DNA of 16,035 nt, taken from NCBI GenBank assembly GCA_947176115.1, contig CAMWPK010000015.1:1-16035 (forward strand). The letters run 5' to 3'. Positions 9,501 to 15,221 of the stretch are shown here, one piece after another. Positions within the stretch are counted from its first letter, which is position 1. Each line of letters opens with the position of its first letter. The notes beneath the pieces were generated by a model. That model saw only the letters and a list, made by a program, of their open reading frames with translations. It ran no database searches and was not told the DNA's origin. The DNA is from an uncultured Clostridia bacterium (GTDB taxonomy: Bacteria; Bacillota; Clostridia; Christensenellales; UBA3700). A program made the translations under genes and the position numbers.

Positions 9501-9813
9501 CATATCTTATGCAAGCGCCAACTTCACTATTTCAAAGGCGCAAGTAGCTCTTGTATGGAGCAATGCTATTGTCAGCGACGGTAAAGTGACTGCGCCCAGC
9601 GTTGTGACAAGCGGGCAAGTTTATTTGGGAGATATCAGCGTAGGAAGTTATACGTATAGAGATTCCTCCGGCAGAATAATAAATTCGATACCTGCCGTAA
9701 GCGGAACTTATTACGTTGAAGTTACGGTTACGAGCGGAAATTACAGCTTTACGAATACGCGTATCAACTTTACGGTATCAATCAGCGAAACTCAAGAAAA
9801 GGAGGTAGCGTAA
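6526..9813 (+). CDS. Five-helix membrane protein with MBG/Ig-like outside repeats
   Basis: A 1095-residue protein, started at ATG 6526 with GGAGG (6515-6519). Hydrophobic segments lie at about 26-50, 55-76, 82-104, 116-137 and 145-168. Basic residues sit on loops 77-81 and 139-145 and in the N-terminus, so the positive-inside rule puts the N-terminus inside and residues 170-1095 outside. Residues 180-260 contain a short LRR_5/BspA-like stretch (KKVVIPAQFNGKKVSGVE). Residues about 535-600 look like a PKD/Ig-like sandwich. From about 605 to 1004 there are five MBG-type units with the (T/V/I)YDG or TYNG start and a DAGSY/NAGKY core; two of them (838-920 and 921-1003) are nearly alike. A final Ig-like domain follows. 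There is no LPXTG or other wall-sorting signal and no cleavable signal peptide. It is the only operon product placed in the membrane, so it may anchor or sense for the cytoplasmic ATPases; that link is inferred. Confidence 0.9.
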   Translation: MKNMMFSSNENIDYSQSTKKTFGSRKLFLFIMAVLATVSDFALLVVFAISGHDGIAVPVMLLILDGLFIAGVCLSNFRFKYSIGVWVSYIIVSVIITAFLALLDTKATYMTTTAKYLNVFAHIALYLVTIFASIYPLFKKNIKLKAVMITCVTIAVVLVGAFAVFFSANGYFGQGFLGESRVVGYTLDEESDTYIASLVKSGRSKKVVIPAQFNGKKVSGVECEIFTDKTVNSVEIQTEESIRLLNSQMIEKINPNIKIGIDKKYIDVFRERGLKEHNNYGVLGDGMLTFANALYPLNLASDEVYVTFKYQDYPEQEDIIPTWIGKKGQTFNFNYASVDYLQHVDARNVDDLVWCYYNNDAQILTGEMINLTGNKISDSLDGVKVDFENVYRFTMADDNDGVYEPADSFKTTLSNDVLYAYRFFTIGGARELLDDLTVELIEDRDNGFDLSWQFSLKYNSNSWQNEDWFDLDIDNFLISLDVLSNYASDEINLKLKPIWELKKPTDLKISYFNNKVDYVYGDNVRMDVSAEAPLKGCQIKYDWSWDGDVYGDGESNFNLTGATYVINNAYPQEGIFRVYVTASYPEVTDLESFDTVYALLKVDKRPLNITWEEPADMVYDSYEKVLKHFVGDNELINGDTLDYGLTETNVSNTNAGRYTARLSLYGIIDEMYTITSGATYSYTIAPRSVQTQWTGVDFTYDGNPHNAIATAQGVDSLVPINLSSAKTNAGKYTAVASSASSNYVLTDNTCGFEIKQKSITIGAWSSTPITYNGSAQYPRVTTVNGLVGNESVNSQLIYSGYASNIDAGEGYSVTATLPSSSNYKFDSAQSTQYNIAKRALSVRPIVSNKTYDGNAISLNFTASGLVGAHTNGSLGTPTYSGNGVGAVDAGSYTVSISLPNNDVTKNYDITYASASFTITKRALSIRAIAPNKTYDGKTNTFDFEVVSGLASAHTKNSLGTPTYSGNGVDAIDAGSYSVTVSLPNNDVTKNYNISYASANFTISKAQVALVWSNAIVSDGKVTAPSVVTSGQVYLGDISVGSYTYRDSSGRIINSIPAVSGTYYVEVTVTSGNYSFTNTRINFTVSISETQEKEVA
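9148..9245 (+). repeat. MBG coding repeat, copy 1
   Basis: This 98-base stretch recurs 252 bases downstream (9400-9497) with 90 identical positions by eye. The first 31 and last 32 or so bases are identical, and the differences cluster in the middle. It encodes the core of the fourth MBG unit (GTPTYSGNGV to LPNNDVTKNY). Confidence 0.9.
9400..9497 (+). repeat. MBG coding repeat, copy 2
   Basis: Second copy of the 98-base repeat at 9148-9245, within the fifth MBG unit. The flanking parts of the two domains are less alike and differ by one codon in length, which points to a tandem domain duplication with local homogenisation. Confidence 0.9.
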
Positions 9814-10958
9814 TGAAGTGCAATAAATGTAATCACGACATTGAGAGACCTTTGGAACTTTACAACGGTAGGTGGTGTTGTCCAAATTGCAAGAAAGACA
9901 TCTTCCCCGACGTTGATACTGAATTTGTAATTACCGCTCACAATAGAGAATTATTCGTAAGGTCGGAAGAGTATTATTTCAAATGGCTTACGTCTTCCGA
10001 GGAGAGTAAGAGCGCGAGATTTAAGTATCTCGACAAGGCGGTCAGTCTTTGCTATGAGTCAGCTTTTGAATACCATCCGTCTGCTCTTATGAGATTGGGA
10101 TATTATTATGATAGAGGCTATGCCGATTTTAGCTCGGCAGGCGCGGAAAGATGGAGATCGGCGTATTTCTATTACAAAGCCGTACTCTTCAATACCCATA
10201 AAGGAATATCTACTCAAGAGGGAGAAGAGAGATATGCAGACGACCTCACGCAAATTAAATTGCAGTGCGGTAAATATATGCTTGACTTACTCAAACAAGC
10301 TCCTTTAGAGGTGACAAATAAGATTTCTTTCGACGGCTATGAGAATCTTGACAAGCTGACGAGTGAAGTTGTCAACAAGATAGTTTCGCTTGGCGGAACA
10401 GTTGGAAAATACGACGGTAATAACGCAACTAGCGAGCAAGACATGTCGGCAATGGCGTACGCGTCATTGAGAGCATGCGCCGACGAAGAGAGAGCGCCGG
10501 TATTCGCTATATTTAAGTTGAGTAAGTATGAGGCGCAGAAATTGATATTAGGTTCGTCCGATAGCGATTTTTCCATAGTAGAGCGCGTAGGCAGAGATTT
10601 GCGTCTTAAGATTGCCACCGCGTATGACGACAAGGAGATAGACGGCAAATTCGCCGATTTCAAAAACTCCAATTCGCTCGTCAACTACGTGCAGAACAGA
10701 TGTCCCGATAAGGGAATATACCTATGTTTCTTCAATTGGTTAGGGGGACATAAATATCTCAAGAAGAGAGATAGAAGTCGTATTTGTCAATGCTTGGAAG
10801 ACAACTCTTGCGCAGGCATTAAGTTGCTTATAAGAGCAGGCAAATACAATTCTTGCGTATTCTATGACGACGACTTTTATAAGTATGACGAGGGACGCAA
10901 GGGATTGAGTAAAAAAGAAGTAGATAAATTTGTCAAAGAAGTTTGCGAGGAGATTTGA
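9813..10958 (+). CDS. Zinc ribbon plus Sel1-like repeat protein
   Basis: A 381-residue cytoplasmic protein. An N-terminal zinc ribbon uses C3-x2-C6 and C23-x2-C26 (CNKCNHD, WCCPNCKK). Residues about 66-127 are helical and fit a Sel1/TPR-like repeat: a helix with ALMRLGYYYDRGYA, then AERWRSAYFYYKAVL, the usual LGxxYxxG and WYxKA pattern. Such repeats usually bind proteins. Residues 150-381 are an unrecognised alpha/beta region with scattered cysteines (C297, C305, C325, C327, C333, C348). The start ATG 9813 shares one base with the previous TAA, and GGAGGT (9801-9806) lies six bases before it. A scaffold or adaptor role is likely from the fold type; the partner is not known. Confidence 0.85.
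   Translation: MKCNKCNHDIERPLELYNGRWCCPNCKKDIFPDVDTEFVITAHNRELFVRSEEYYFKWLTSSEESKSARFKYLDKAVSLCYESAFEYHPSALMRLGYYYDRGYADFSSAGAERWRSAYFYYKAVLFNTHKGISTQEGEERYADDLTQIKLQCGKYMLDLLKQAPLEVTNKISFDGYENLDKLTSEVVNKIVSLGGTVGKYDGNNATSEQDMSAMAYASLRACADEERAPVFAIFKLSKYEAQKLILGSSDSDFSIVERVGRDLRLKIATAYDDKEIDGKFADFKNSNSLVNYVQNRCPDKGIYLCFFNWLGGHKYLKKRDRSRICQCLEDNSCAGIKLLIRAGKYNSCVFYDDDFYKYDEGRKGLSKKEVDKFVKEVCEEI
10948..10952 (+). promoter_or_regulatory. Ribosome binding site deciding a TTG start
   Basis: AGGAG (10948-10952) sits seven bases before TTG 10960, one base after the preceding gene's TGA. The frame stays open back to TTG 10930, but no ribosome binding site precedes that codon, so TTG 10960 is preferred. 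Confidence 0.65.
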
Positions 10959-10959
10959 G

Positions 10960-12453
10960 TTGTTAGAACTTGAAAGGCTGTTGGACGCGCTTGACGAAAA
11001 CAAAGTCAAGTATCCAAAAAAATTCAAAAATATTGAACTCAACGGTTATGACAGCAACCGTTGCGAAGACTTTGCCGACGATTCAAGGAGGGCTATTGAA
11101 TGGCTTTTGGAAAAGGGTATCAACAATGGCTTTGACAATAATATCAAGACTGCAATTTACGATCTTGCCGATATGGCTGGAGATATGTCCAAAGATAATA
11201 TCGCAATAAAACTTGACGATATGCAGGACAAAAAACAACAAATAATCAAGAAGTTCAGATTGAACAAAGGAGAAGGCAAAATGGCAGATATAAAGGGAGA
11301 AATCTTAGCTTACGTCGATAATTCGATTTTCGGTACGAAAATGCTCATTGACGGCGACAGCGTATCAGACTACAACAAGTCGATACTTATGAATTCGCTT
11401 GAGATGCTTGAGGAGTTGAGATTCATAATCGAGGATGTTTTGGACAACTCATCTGAGGAGTCGGCGCACAGAGCAAAGTACGTCTACGGCGATCCCACTT
11501 ACGCGTTGTGCGCTTGGAGAGAGAGCGTTGCGCGCGGTATGTTCTACGACGGACTGAATAAGCATCTTGACGAGGCGAGAGCAGAGGCTGTCAAGTGGAC
11601 GGAACTCACCAAAGAAGTTAAAAAGAATAAGAGAGCCAAGGAAGCGGATATAAAGGTATATACCGACGATATGTTCTCCAAGATGGTCAAGAGAGATGAA
11701 GTCAAGGAAAAGGGCGACGCTTTCTTTGCAAAACTCAATACCTTTGAAAAGCAATTCGAGATACAGAAAGATACCTATGACAGGGTGTCGGAAATCAATA
11801 GCGATATAGAGGAAATCCAAAGCAAAATATCCGCGCTTATTGACAAAATGGACAGCGGAGAAATGCTTGAAGAAGAAACGCTTTTGCAGATAGAGATGCT
11901 CCAAGACGACGAAGAACTTAAAAAGACGGAGAGAGAAACGTATAGAGCAAGCCTTAAGATGATTGCTAGCACCGTATCGGGAATGAAGAGATTGCTCACG
12001 CAGTTCAAGAGATTGGAACTCATATTCAATATGTATCAAAAGGTAGAGCCTAATATGTTCTACGCTATGTTTTCCAATATCGACTTCAACACTTTCTTGG
12101 ACGTATTGAGTTACGGCGCAAGCGAAACGCAAATAAATACGGCGCTCAGTTATTATGAAATAGTAATGGAAAACGTGCAGGATCAGACTATGCATATGGC
12201 GCAAGTAGATAATCGCTTTGCAGAGGCGAATAAGATTTTCGACAGATTCAAGACTCCGCAGAAAAAGAAGACGGCGCAAGACGTCGAGAAAGAAGAGCAA
12301 GCGAAAAAGGATAAGATTGCCGAGCTTCGCAAAAAGTATAAAAAGCCTGCTCCGGTAGTTGAAAATAAAGAAAAAGAAGAAGAGCAACGCGTTGAAAATG
12401 ACGAAAGTGACGATTTGACGCAGATTATCAATACTATAACACCTAAAAAATAA
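10960..12453 (+). CDS. Helical coiled-coil protein with charged tail, possible ESCRT-III-like partner
   Basis: A 497-residue protein from TTG 10960. It is almost all alpha-helical with no membrane segment. Residues 1-107 form a small helical region. Residues about 120-245 form a second block containing YGDPTYALCAW. A heptad-rich coiled coil runs over about 255-350, and a hydrophobic helical block (QFKRLELIFNMYQ and on) runs to about 430. From about 432 the tail is lysine/glutamate-rich and probably disordered, ending in DDLTQIINTI then TPKK. That end fits the spacing of the eukaryotic MIM1 motif (acidic-LxxRLxxL-basic) except that R is I. It lies two genes before a Vps4-like AAA. No family was recognised; an ESCRT-III-like or polymer-adaptor role is inference from tail, helices and context. 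An internal start may also exist at ATG 11281. Confidence 0.82.
   Translation: MLELERLLDALDENKVKYPKKFKNIELNGYDSNRCEDFADDSRRAIEWLLEKGINNGFDNNIKTAIYDLADMAGDMSKDNIAIKLDDMQDKKQQIIKKFRLNKGEGKMADIKGEILAYVDNSIFGTKMLIDGDSVSDYNKSILMNSLEMLEELRFIIEDVLDNSSEESAHRAKYVYGDPTYALCAWRESVARGMFYDGLNKHLDEARAEAVKWTELTKEVKKNKRAKEADIKVYTDDMFSKMVKRDEVKEKGDAFFAKLNTFEKQFEIQKDTYDRVSEINSDIEEIQSKISALIDKMDSGEMLEEETLLQIEMLQDDEELKKTERETYRASLKMIASTVSGMKRLLTQFKRLELIFNMYQKVEPNMFYAMFSNIDFNTFLDVLSYGASETQINTALSYYEIVMENVQDQTMHMAQVDNRFAEANKIFDRFKTPQKKKTAQDVEKEEQAKKDKIAELRKKYKKPAPVVENKEKEEEQRVENDESDDLTQIINTITPKK
11266..11283 (+). promoter_or_regulatory. Possible internal ribosome binding site and start
   Basis: AAAGGAG (11266-11272) lies eight bases before an in-frame ATG (11281-11283) whose codons read MADIKGEILAY. 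Initiation here would give a 390-residue form lacking the first 107 residues. The site is stronger than the one used by the AAA gene downstream, but purine-rich codons (NKGEGK) could also create it by chance. Confidence 0.35.
12409..12438 (+). other. MIM1-like C-terminal motif in gene 6
   Basis: Codons for DDLTQIINTI, followed by TPKK and the stop. Eukaryotic and archaeal ESCRT-III tails use (D/E)xxLxxRLxxL(K/R) to bind the MIT domain of Vps4. Here the leucine/isoleucine spacing and flanking charges fit, but the arginine is replaced by isoleucine. It is a pattern match by eye, not a demonstrated binding site. Confidence 0.35.
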
Positions 12454-12473
12454 GTCCCAATGAGGAGTGAAAA

Positions 12474-13226
12474 ATGGCAAGCAGAGATCAAAAGGAAAGA
12501 CAGCTAAAACAAGCTACGCCCGATCCGTATGAGAAAATAATGGCGGATAACCAACGCAAGCTGGAGAGCAAAATGCTCGACGGAAAGCGTAATGAAATGG
12601 AAATGGCTATTGAGGACCTTGGAAGAAAGGCGATAGAAAGCGAAATGAAATACGGTTCAGAACATTTCAATACCAAGATTTTGACGATGTTCTACAACGT
12701 TACCTTCACTATGAAAGAGTTCGTAGGAATGATGTTCGCGATGAAAGAAGCTATGAGCGTGCTTTCGCAGACTATGAATATCATGGACGACGTATTTAAT
12801 TTCATTAATGAAATGATGATGATTGACAACTACGGCAGTTATTCGGCTTTGGGTCGTATGAAATTGCAACGCAGAATTCGCAAGTTCGTCAAGCACAATT
12901 CGAATAGAATGAAAGCAATGTTCAAAATGGTGAGCGGTTACGGTAAGATTGCCGACGGCATGATGAACGCTATGGGTAGCTTTGATAAAAAACTCAAGAA
13001 GAGCATGGACGCAAGCAAAGGCAAGAAGAAAAAGGATAACGTTGTAGCAGGATACGAGAGCGAAGCGCAAAAACAACTTGCTAAAATGAGAGAGCAAATG
13101 TCCAAAGAAAACTCTGACGATAACGACGGCGAGAGCTCGACTGGTAGCGCTCCAAGCGGAACGCCGACAAATAGCGGAGCGTCTGCTTCAGGCAGTGGCG
13201 ATATCAATATCGACGATATTGTGTAA
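12474..13226 (+). CDS. Methionine-rich helical protein, candidate ESCRT-III-like subunit
   Basis: A 250-residue protein behind AGGAG (12463-12467). The N-terminal 60 residues are highly charged helix (RKLESKMLDGKRNEMEM). Residues 65-118 form amphipathic, methionine-rich helices (MKEFVGMMFAMKEAM, INEMMMID). Residues 125-180 form further basic helices. I count 27 methionines (about 11 percent), far above normal and like proteins with flexible hydrophobic binding faces. Residues 181-188 are a lysine run, 213-242 a Ser/Gly/Thr/Asp-rich linker, and the protein ends in the acidic-hydrophobic DINIDDIV. Charged helical core, linker and short terminal motif is the layout of ESCRT-III subunits, and a Vps4-like AAA follows 23 bases later. 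No direct sequence match to a known family was recognised, so the ESCRT-III idea is inference. An alternative is a helical adaptor or cargo of the AAA. Confidence 0.85.
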   Translation: MASRDQKERQLKQATPDPYEKIMADNQRKLESKMLDGKRNEMEMAIEDLGRKAIESEMKYGSEHFNTKILTMFYNVTFTMKEFVGMMFAMKEAMSVLSQTMNIMDDVFNFINEMMMIDNYGSYSALGRMKLQRRIRKFVKHNSNRMKAMFKMVSGYGKIADGMMNAMGSFDKKLKKSMDASKGKKKKDNVVAGYESEAQKQLAKMREQMSKENSDDNDGESSTGSAPSGTPTNSGASASGSGDINIDDIV

Positions 13227-13249
13227 GATTATAGTACAAGGAAGAAATT

Positions 13250-14395
13250 ATGGCAAACGACGAGCAGAAAAAAGAGGGCGTAGAAGAGCTTGAGGGCAAG
13301 CTCCGCGCCGTCACGGAAGAAATTCGCAAAATACTTGGCGGTCGCAAGGACAAAAAAGACGTGGGCGAAGAAGATAAGAATACTTTGCGCTCAAAGTATT
13401 CTCAAGCCGCTCAAATTGCGCGCACGCTTTCAAATAGATGCACCGATACCGACAAGATAGAGAAGTATTCTAAGTTTTATAAGCAACTCAGCGATGCGGC
13501 GGCTAGTTACGGCTCTGTGCTAAAGAGCAAAGTTCCGAATACTACTTTGGACGACGTCAAAGGACTTGACGACGTGAAAGCGCTCGTCAAGAGTTTTATC
13601 TTCATGGCTCGCAATCCCGAGATACTTAAGTATTACAAAATGGAAGGCGGACTGGGTATGCTAATGTACGGCGCGCCCGGTACCGGTAAAACTATGTTTG
13701 CCGAGGCTATAGCCAACGCCATGAATCTTCCGCTCTTTATAGTTACGCCCGCAGATATTTTCAAGTCATACGTAGGCGAGTCGGAGCAAGCCGTAAAGCA
13801 AATCTTTGACGAGATAGACACATGTCCGGACGGAGCAATACTTTTCGTCGACGAGTGCGAGTCTATCTTTAGCAGACGTACTCAAGATACCAAGGACTAT
13901 AAGTCGGCGGTTACCACCGAACTTCTGCAACGTATCAACGGCTTTGGCGTTGACGGCTCAAAGAGAATTATGATTGGCGCAACAAATAGACCCGACGTAA
14001 TAGATCCGGCTTATCTTAGATACAAGAGATTTTCGCATATAGTTCACGTTACACCGCCTGATTTCGAGGCGAAGAAAGCTATTATAGAAGGCAAACTCAA
14101 GGGCATAGAACTTGACGATATATCGCTTGAGGAAGTCGTCAATATGACCAAGGAGTACACCAACGAGGTGGACGACAACGGCGAAGTGCGCACGGTTGCG
14201 TACTATTCCGCGGCGGATATTTGCGGTATTATTGAAGAAACATGTCGTTACGCATTGGAAGAAATAGAGGAGAGTGGCGGTAATAAGGCAATACCTTTGC
14301 GTCTTGATATGTTTGAGAGAGCGTTTAAGAAAATCCCGCCAAGCATAAGCGCAGGATTGCTTGAAGAATACGAGAACTTCCGCAATACTCATTGA
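13250..14395 (+). CDS. Vps4/CDC48-like single-ring AAA ATPase
   Basis: A 381-residue classical AAA ATPase, last in the operon. Residues 41-95 form a basic helical N-terminal region of the size and type of an MIT domain. The AAA module follows: Walker A GAPGTGKT (141-148), pore loop KSYVGESE (172-179), Walker B ILFVDE (197-202), sensor 1 GATNRPD (243-249), and arginine fingers R257 and R260 with the LRxxR spacing of CDC48. The pore-loop run GESEQAVKQIF and the C-terminal helix KKIPPSISAGLLEEYENF (360-377) match Vps4/katanin and CDC48 relatives. Unlike Vps4 there is no beta-domain insertion; a charged loop (301-318) is longer than usual. Such hexamers thread protein tails through the pore. In context the substrate could be either of the two upstream helical proteins. 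The ribosome binding site is modest, AAGGAAG (13238-13244). AAA identity is certain; the Vps4-like placement is likely; the MIT call is tentative. Confidence 0.95.
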   Translation: MANDEQKKEGVEELEGKLRAVTEEIRKILGGRKDKKDVGEEDKNTLRSKYSQAAQIARTLSNRCTDTDKIEKYSKFYKQLSDAAASYGSVLKSKVPNTTLDDVKGLDDVKALVKSFIFMARNPEILKYYKMEGGLGMLMYGAPGTGKTMFAEAIANAMNLPLFIVTPADIFKSYVGESEQAVKQIFDEIDTCPDGAILFVDECESIFSRRTQDTKDYKSAVTTELLQRINGFGVDGSKRIMIGATNRPDVIDPAYLRYKRFSHIVHVTPPDFEAKKAIIEGKLKGIELDDISLEEVVNMTKEYTNEVDDNGEVRTVAYYSAADICGIIEETCRYALEEIEESGGNKAIPLRLDMFERAFKKIPPSISAGLLEEYENFRNTH

Positions 14396-14442
14396 TAATA
14401 TCAGATTTGCCCTATTATTATCTTGTATTTTGGCAATTCTAT

Positions 14443-14473
14443 AAAGGATAGGTGTATCTACCTGTCCTTTTTT
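14443..14473 (+). terminator. Intrinsic terminator of the operon
   Basis: An 11-base-pair stem with one G-T wobble (14443-14453 with 14460-14470) encloses the six-base loop GTATCT, and six T residues run from 14468 to 14473. It lies 47 bases after the AAA stop codon and marks the operon end. Confidence 0.92.
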
Positions 14474-14491
14474 GATACTTATATAGCAACT

Positions 14492-14504
14492 CTACGGAGC
14501 GTAG
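14492..14504. promoter_or_regulatory. Small inverted repeat, possible operator
   Basis: CTACG-GAG-CGTAG is a five-base perfect inverted repeat just upstream of the presumed -35 region of the XRE-type gene. A GGTAC word also occurs twice (14504-14508 and 14527-14531), once beside the -10 box. Either could be bound by the adjacent regulator. Both are short enough to be chance. Confidence 0.25.
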
Positions 14505-14505
14505 G

Positions 14506-14534
14506 TACTTTTTATCAATAAATTATGGTACAAT
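14506..14534 (+). promoter_or_regulatory. Probable extended -10 promoter of the XRE-type gene
   Basis: TACAAT (14529-14534) is preceded by TGG (14526-14528), making an extended -10. The -35 position at 17-base spacing is TACTTT (14506-14511), which is poor. It lies after the operon terminator and 25 bases before the ATG, so the gene is separately transcribed. Confidence 0.55.
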
Positions 14535-14558
14535 ATTCTTGAAGGAAAGGAGGTATTT

Positions 14559-15164
14559 ATGGACGTAATCAAAATCGGTCAATTTATCAGAAATTTAAGG
14601 AAAGAAAGGTCTTTAACGCAACGTGAAGTCGCCGAGCAGTTACACGTATCGGAAAAGACTATCTCAAAATGGGAAACAGGCAAGGGCTTTCCGGAAATCA
14701 GTTTAATGCTTCCGCTATGCAATTTTTTTGGAATTAGTATGAATGAACTTTTATCGGGAGAAAGACTTGACGAAAAGCAGTACGTTGAGAATGCAGAAAA
14801 AAATATAATTTCGCTTGTCAATGATAGAACAACGCCACGTAAGAAAGTTATTATTTCTTCAATTTCTTGTATTTTTTCGACGCTGACAAGTCTTGCTTTA
14901 ATTCTCATATCAGCTTTTTTTGTAACCCAAGTATGGCTTCGACTTGTTATGATAGGAATTGCTTTAATTGTTGTGATTTCTAATGTGGCAGTGATTCTTT
15001 TAGTTGCGGTGAGTACGGAGATTTATGAATGCTATAAGTGCGGAGAAAAATTCGCGCCGACGCTATCCGCTTATATTTTAGCGCCACATACGTTTAGTAG
15101 ACGTTATTTGAAATGCCCTCACTGCGGTGAAAAATGTTGGGACAAAAGTCATATAAGAAAATGA
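14559..15164 (+). CDS. XRE-family regulator with membrane helices and zinc ribbon
   Basis: A 201-residue protein. An N-terminal Cro/CI-type helix-turn-helix covers residues 6-66 (IRNLRKERSLTQREVAEQL, then VSEKTISKWETGKGFPE). Two hydrophobic helices follow at about 97-123 and 127-151, then a zinc ribbon with C158-x2-C161 and C186-x2-C189. It binds DNA as a repressor or activator and is probably tethered to the membrane. This layout is common among Bacillota. AAAGGAGGT (14546-14554) lies just before the ATG. It has its own promoter after the operon terminator, so it is not part of the operon, though it could regulate neighbours; its targets are unknown. Confidence 0.93.
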   Translation: MDVIKIGQFIRNLRKERSLTQREVAEQLHVSEKTISKWETGKGFPEISLMLPLCNFFGISMNELLSGERLDEKQYVENAEKNIISLVNDRTTPRKKVIISSISCIFSTLTSLALILISAFFVTQVWLRLVMIGIALIVVISNVAVILLVAVSTEIYECYKCGEKFAPTLSAYILAPHTFSRRYLKCPHCGEKCWDKSHIRK

Positions 15165-15167
15165 TTT

Positions 15168-15221
15168 TTAGGCTTTGCGCGCTATTTCATAACTCGTATC
15201 AAGCATTGTTTTGATGTCTTT
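15168..15221 (-). pseudogene. Cut-off C-terminal codons of the MmcQ/YjbR gene
   Basis: Reading on in the same frame past TAG 15224-15222 gives 17 codons (KDIKTMLDTSYEIARKA) and then TAA at 15170-15168. The SYEIA segment is the usual MmcQ/YjbR C-terminal helix, so these bases are the lost end of the gene. It converges on the XRE-type gene with three bases between the stops. Confidence 0.8.

Noticed and set aside
9034..9536. CRISPR-like or intergenic tandem repeat
   Set aside because: The repeats are in frame within the membrane protein gene and encode MBG domains; there are no short regular spacers.
11449..12480. Long minus-strand open frame of 343 codons
   Set aside because: It lies fully opposite the coiled-coil gene, has no ribosome binding site, and its hydrophobic/aromatic translation is the mirror of the lysine/glutamate-rich sense frame.
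13250..14395. FtsH-type or proteasome-linked AAA
   Set aside because: There is no membrane helix, no HEXXH protease domain and no HbYX-like C-terminus; the C-terminal helix and pore loop fit the Vps4/CDC48 group better.
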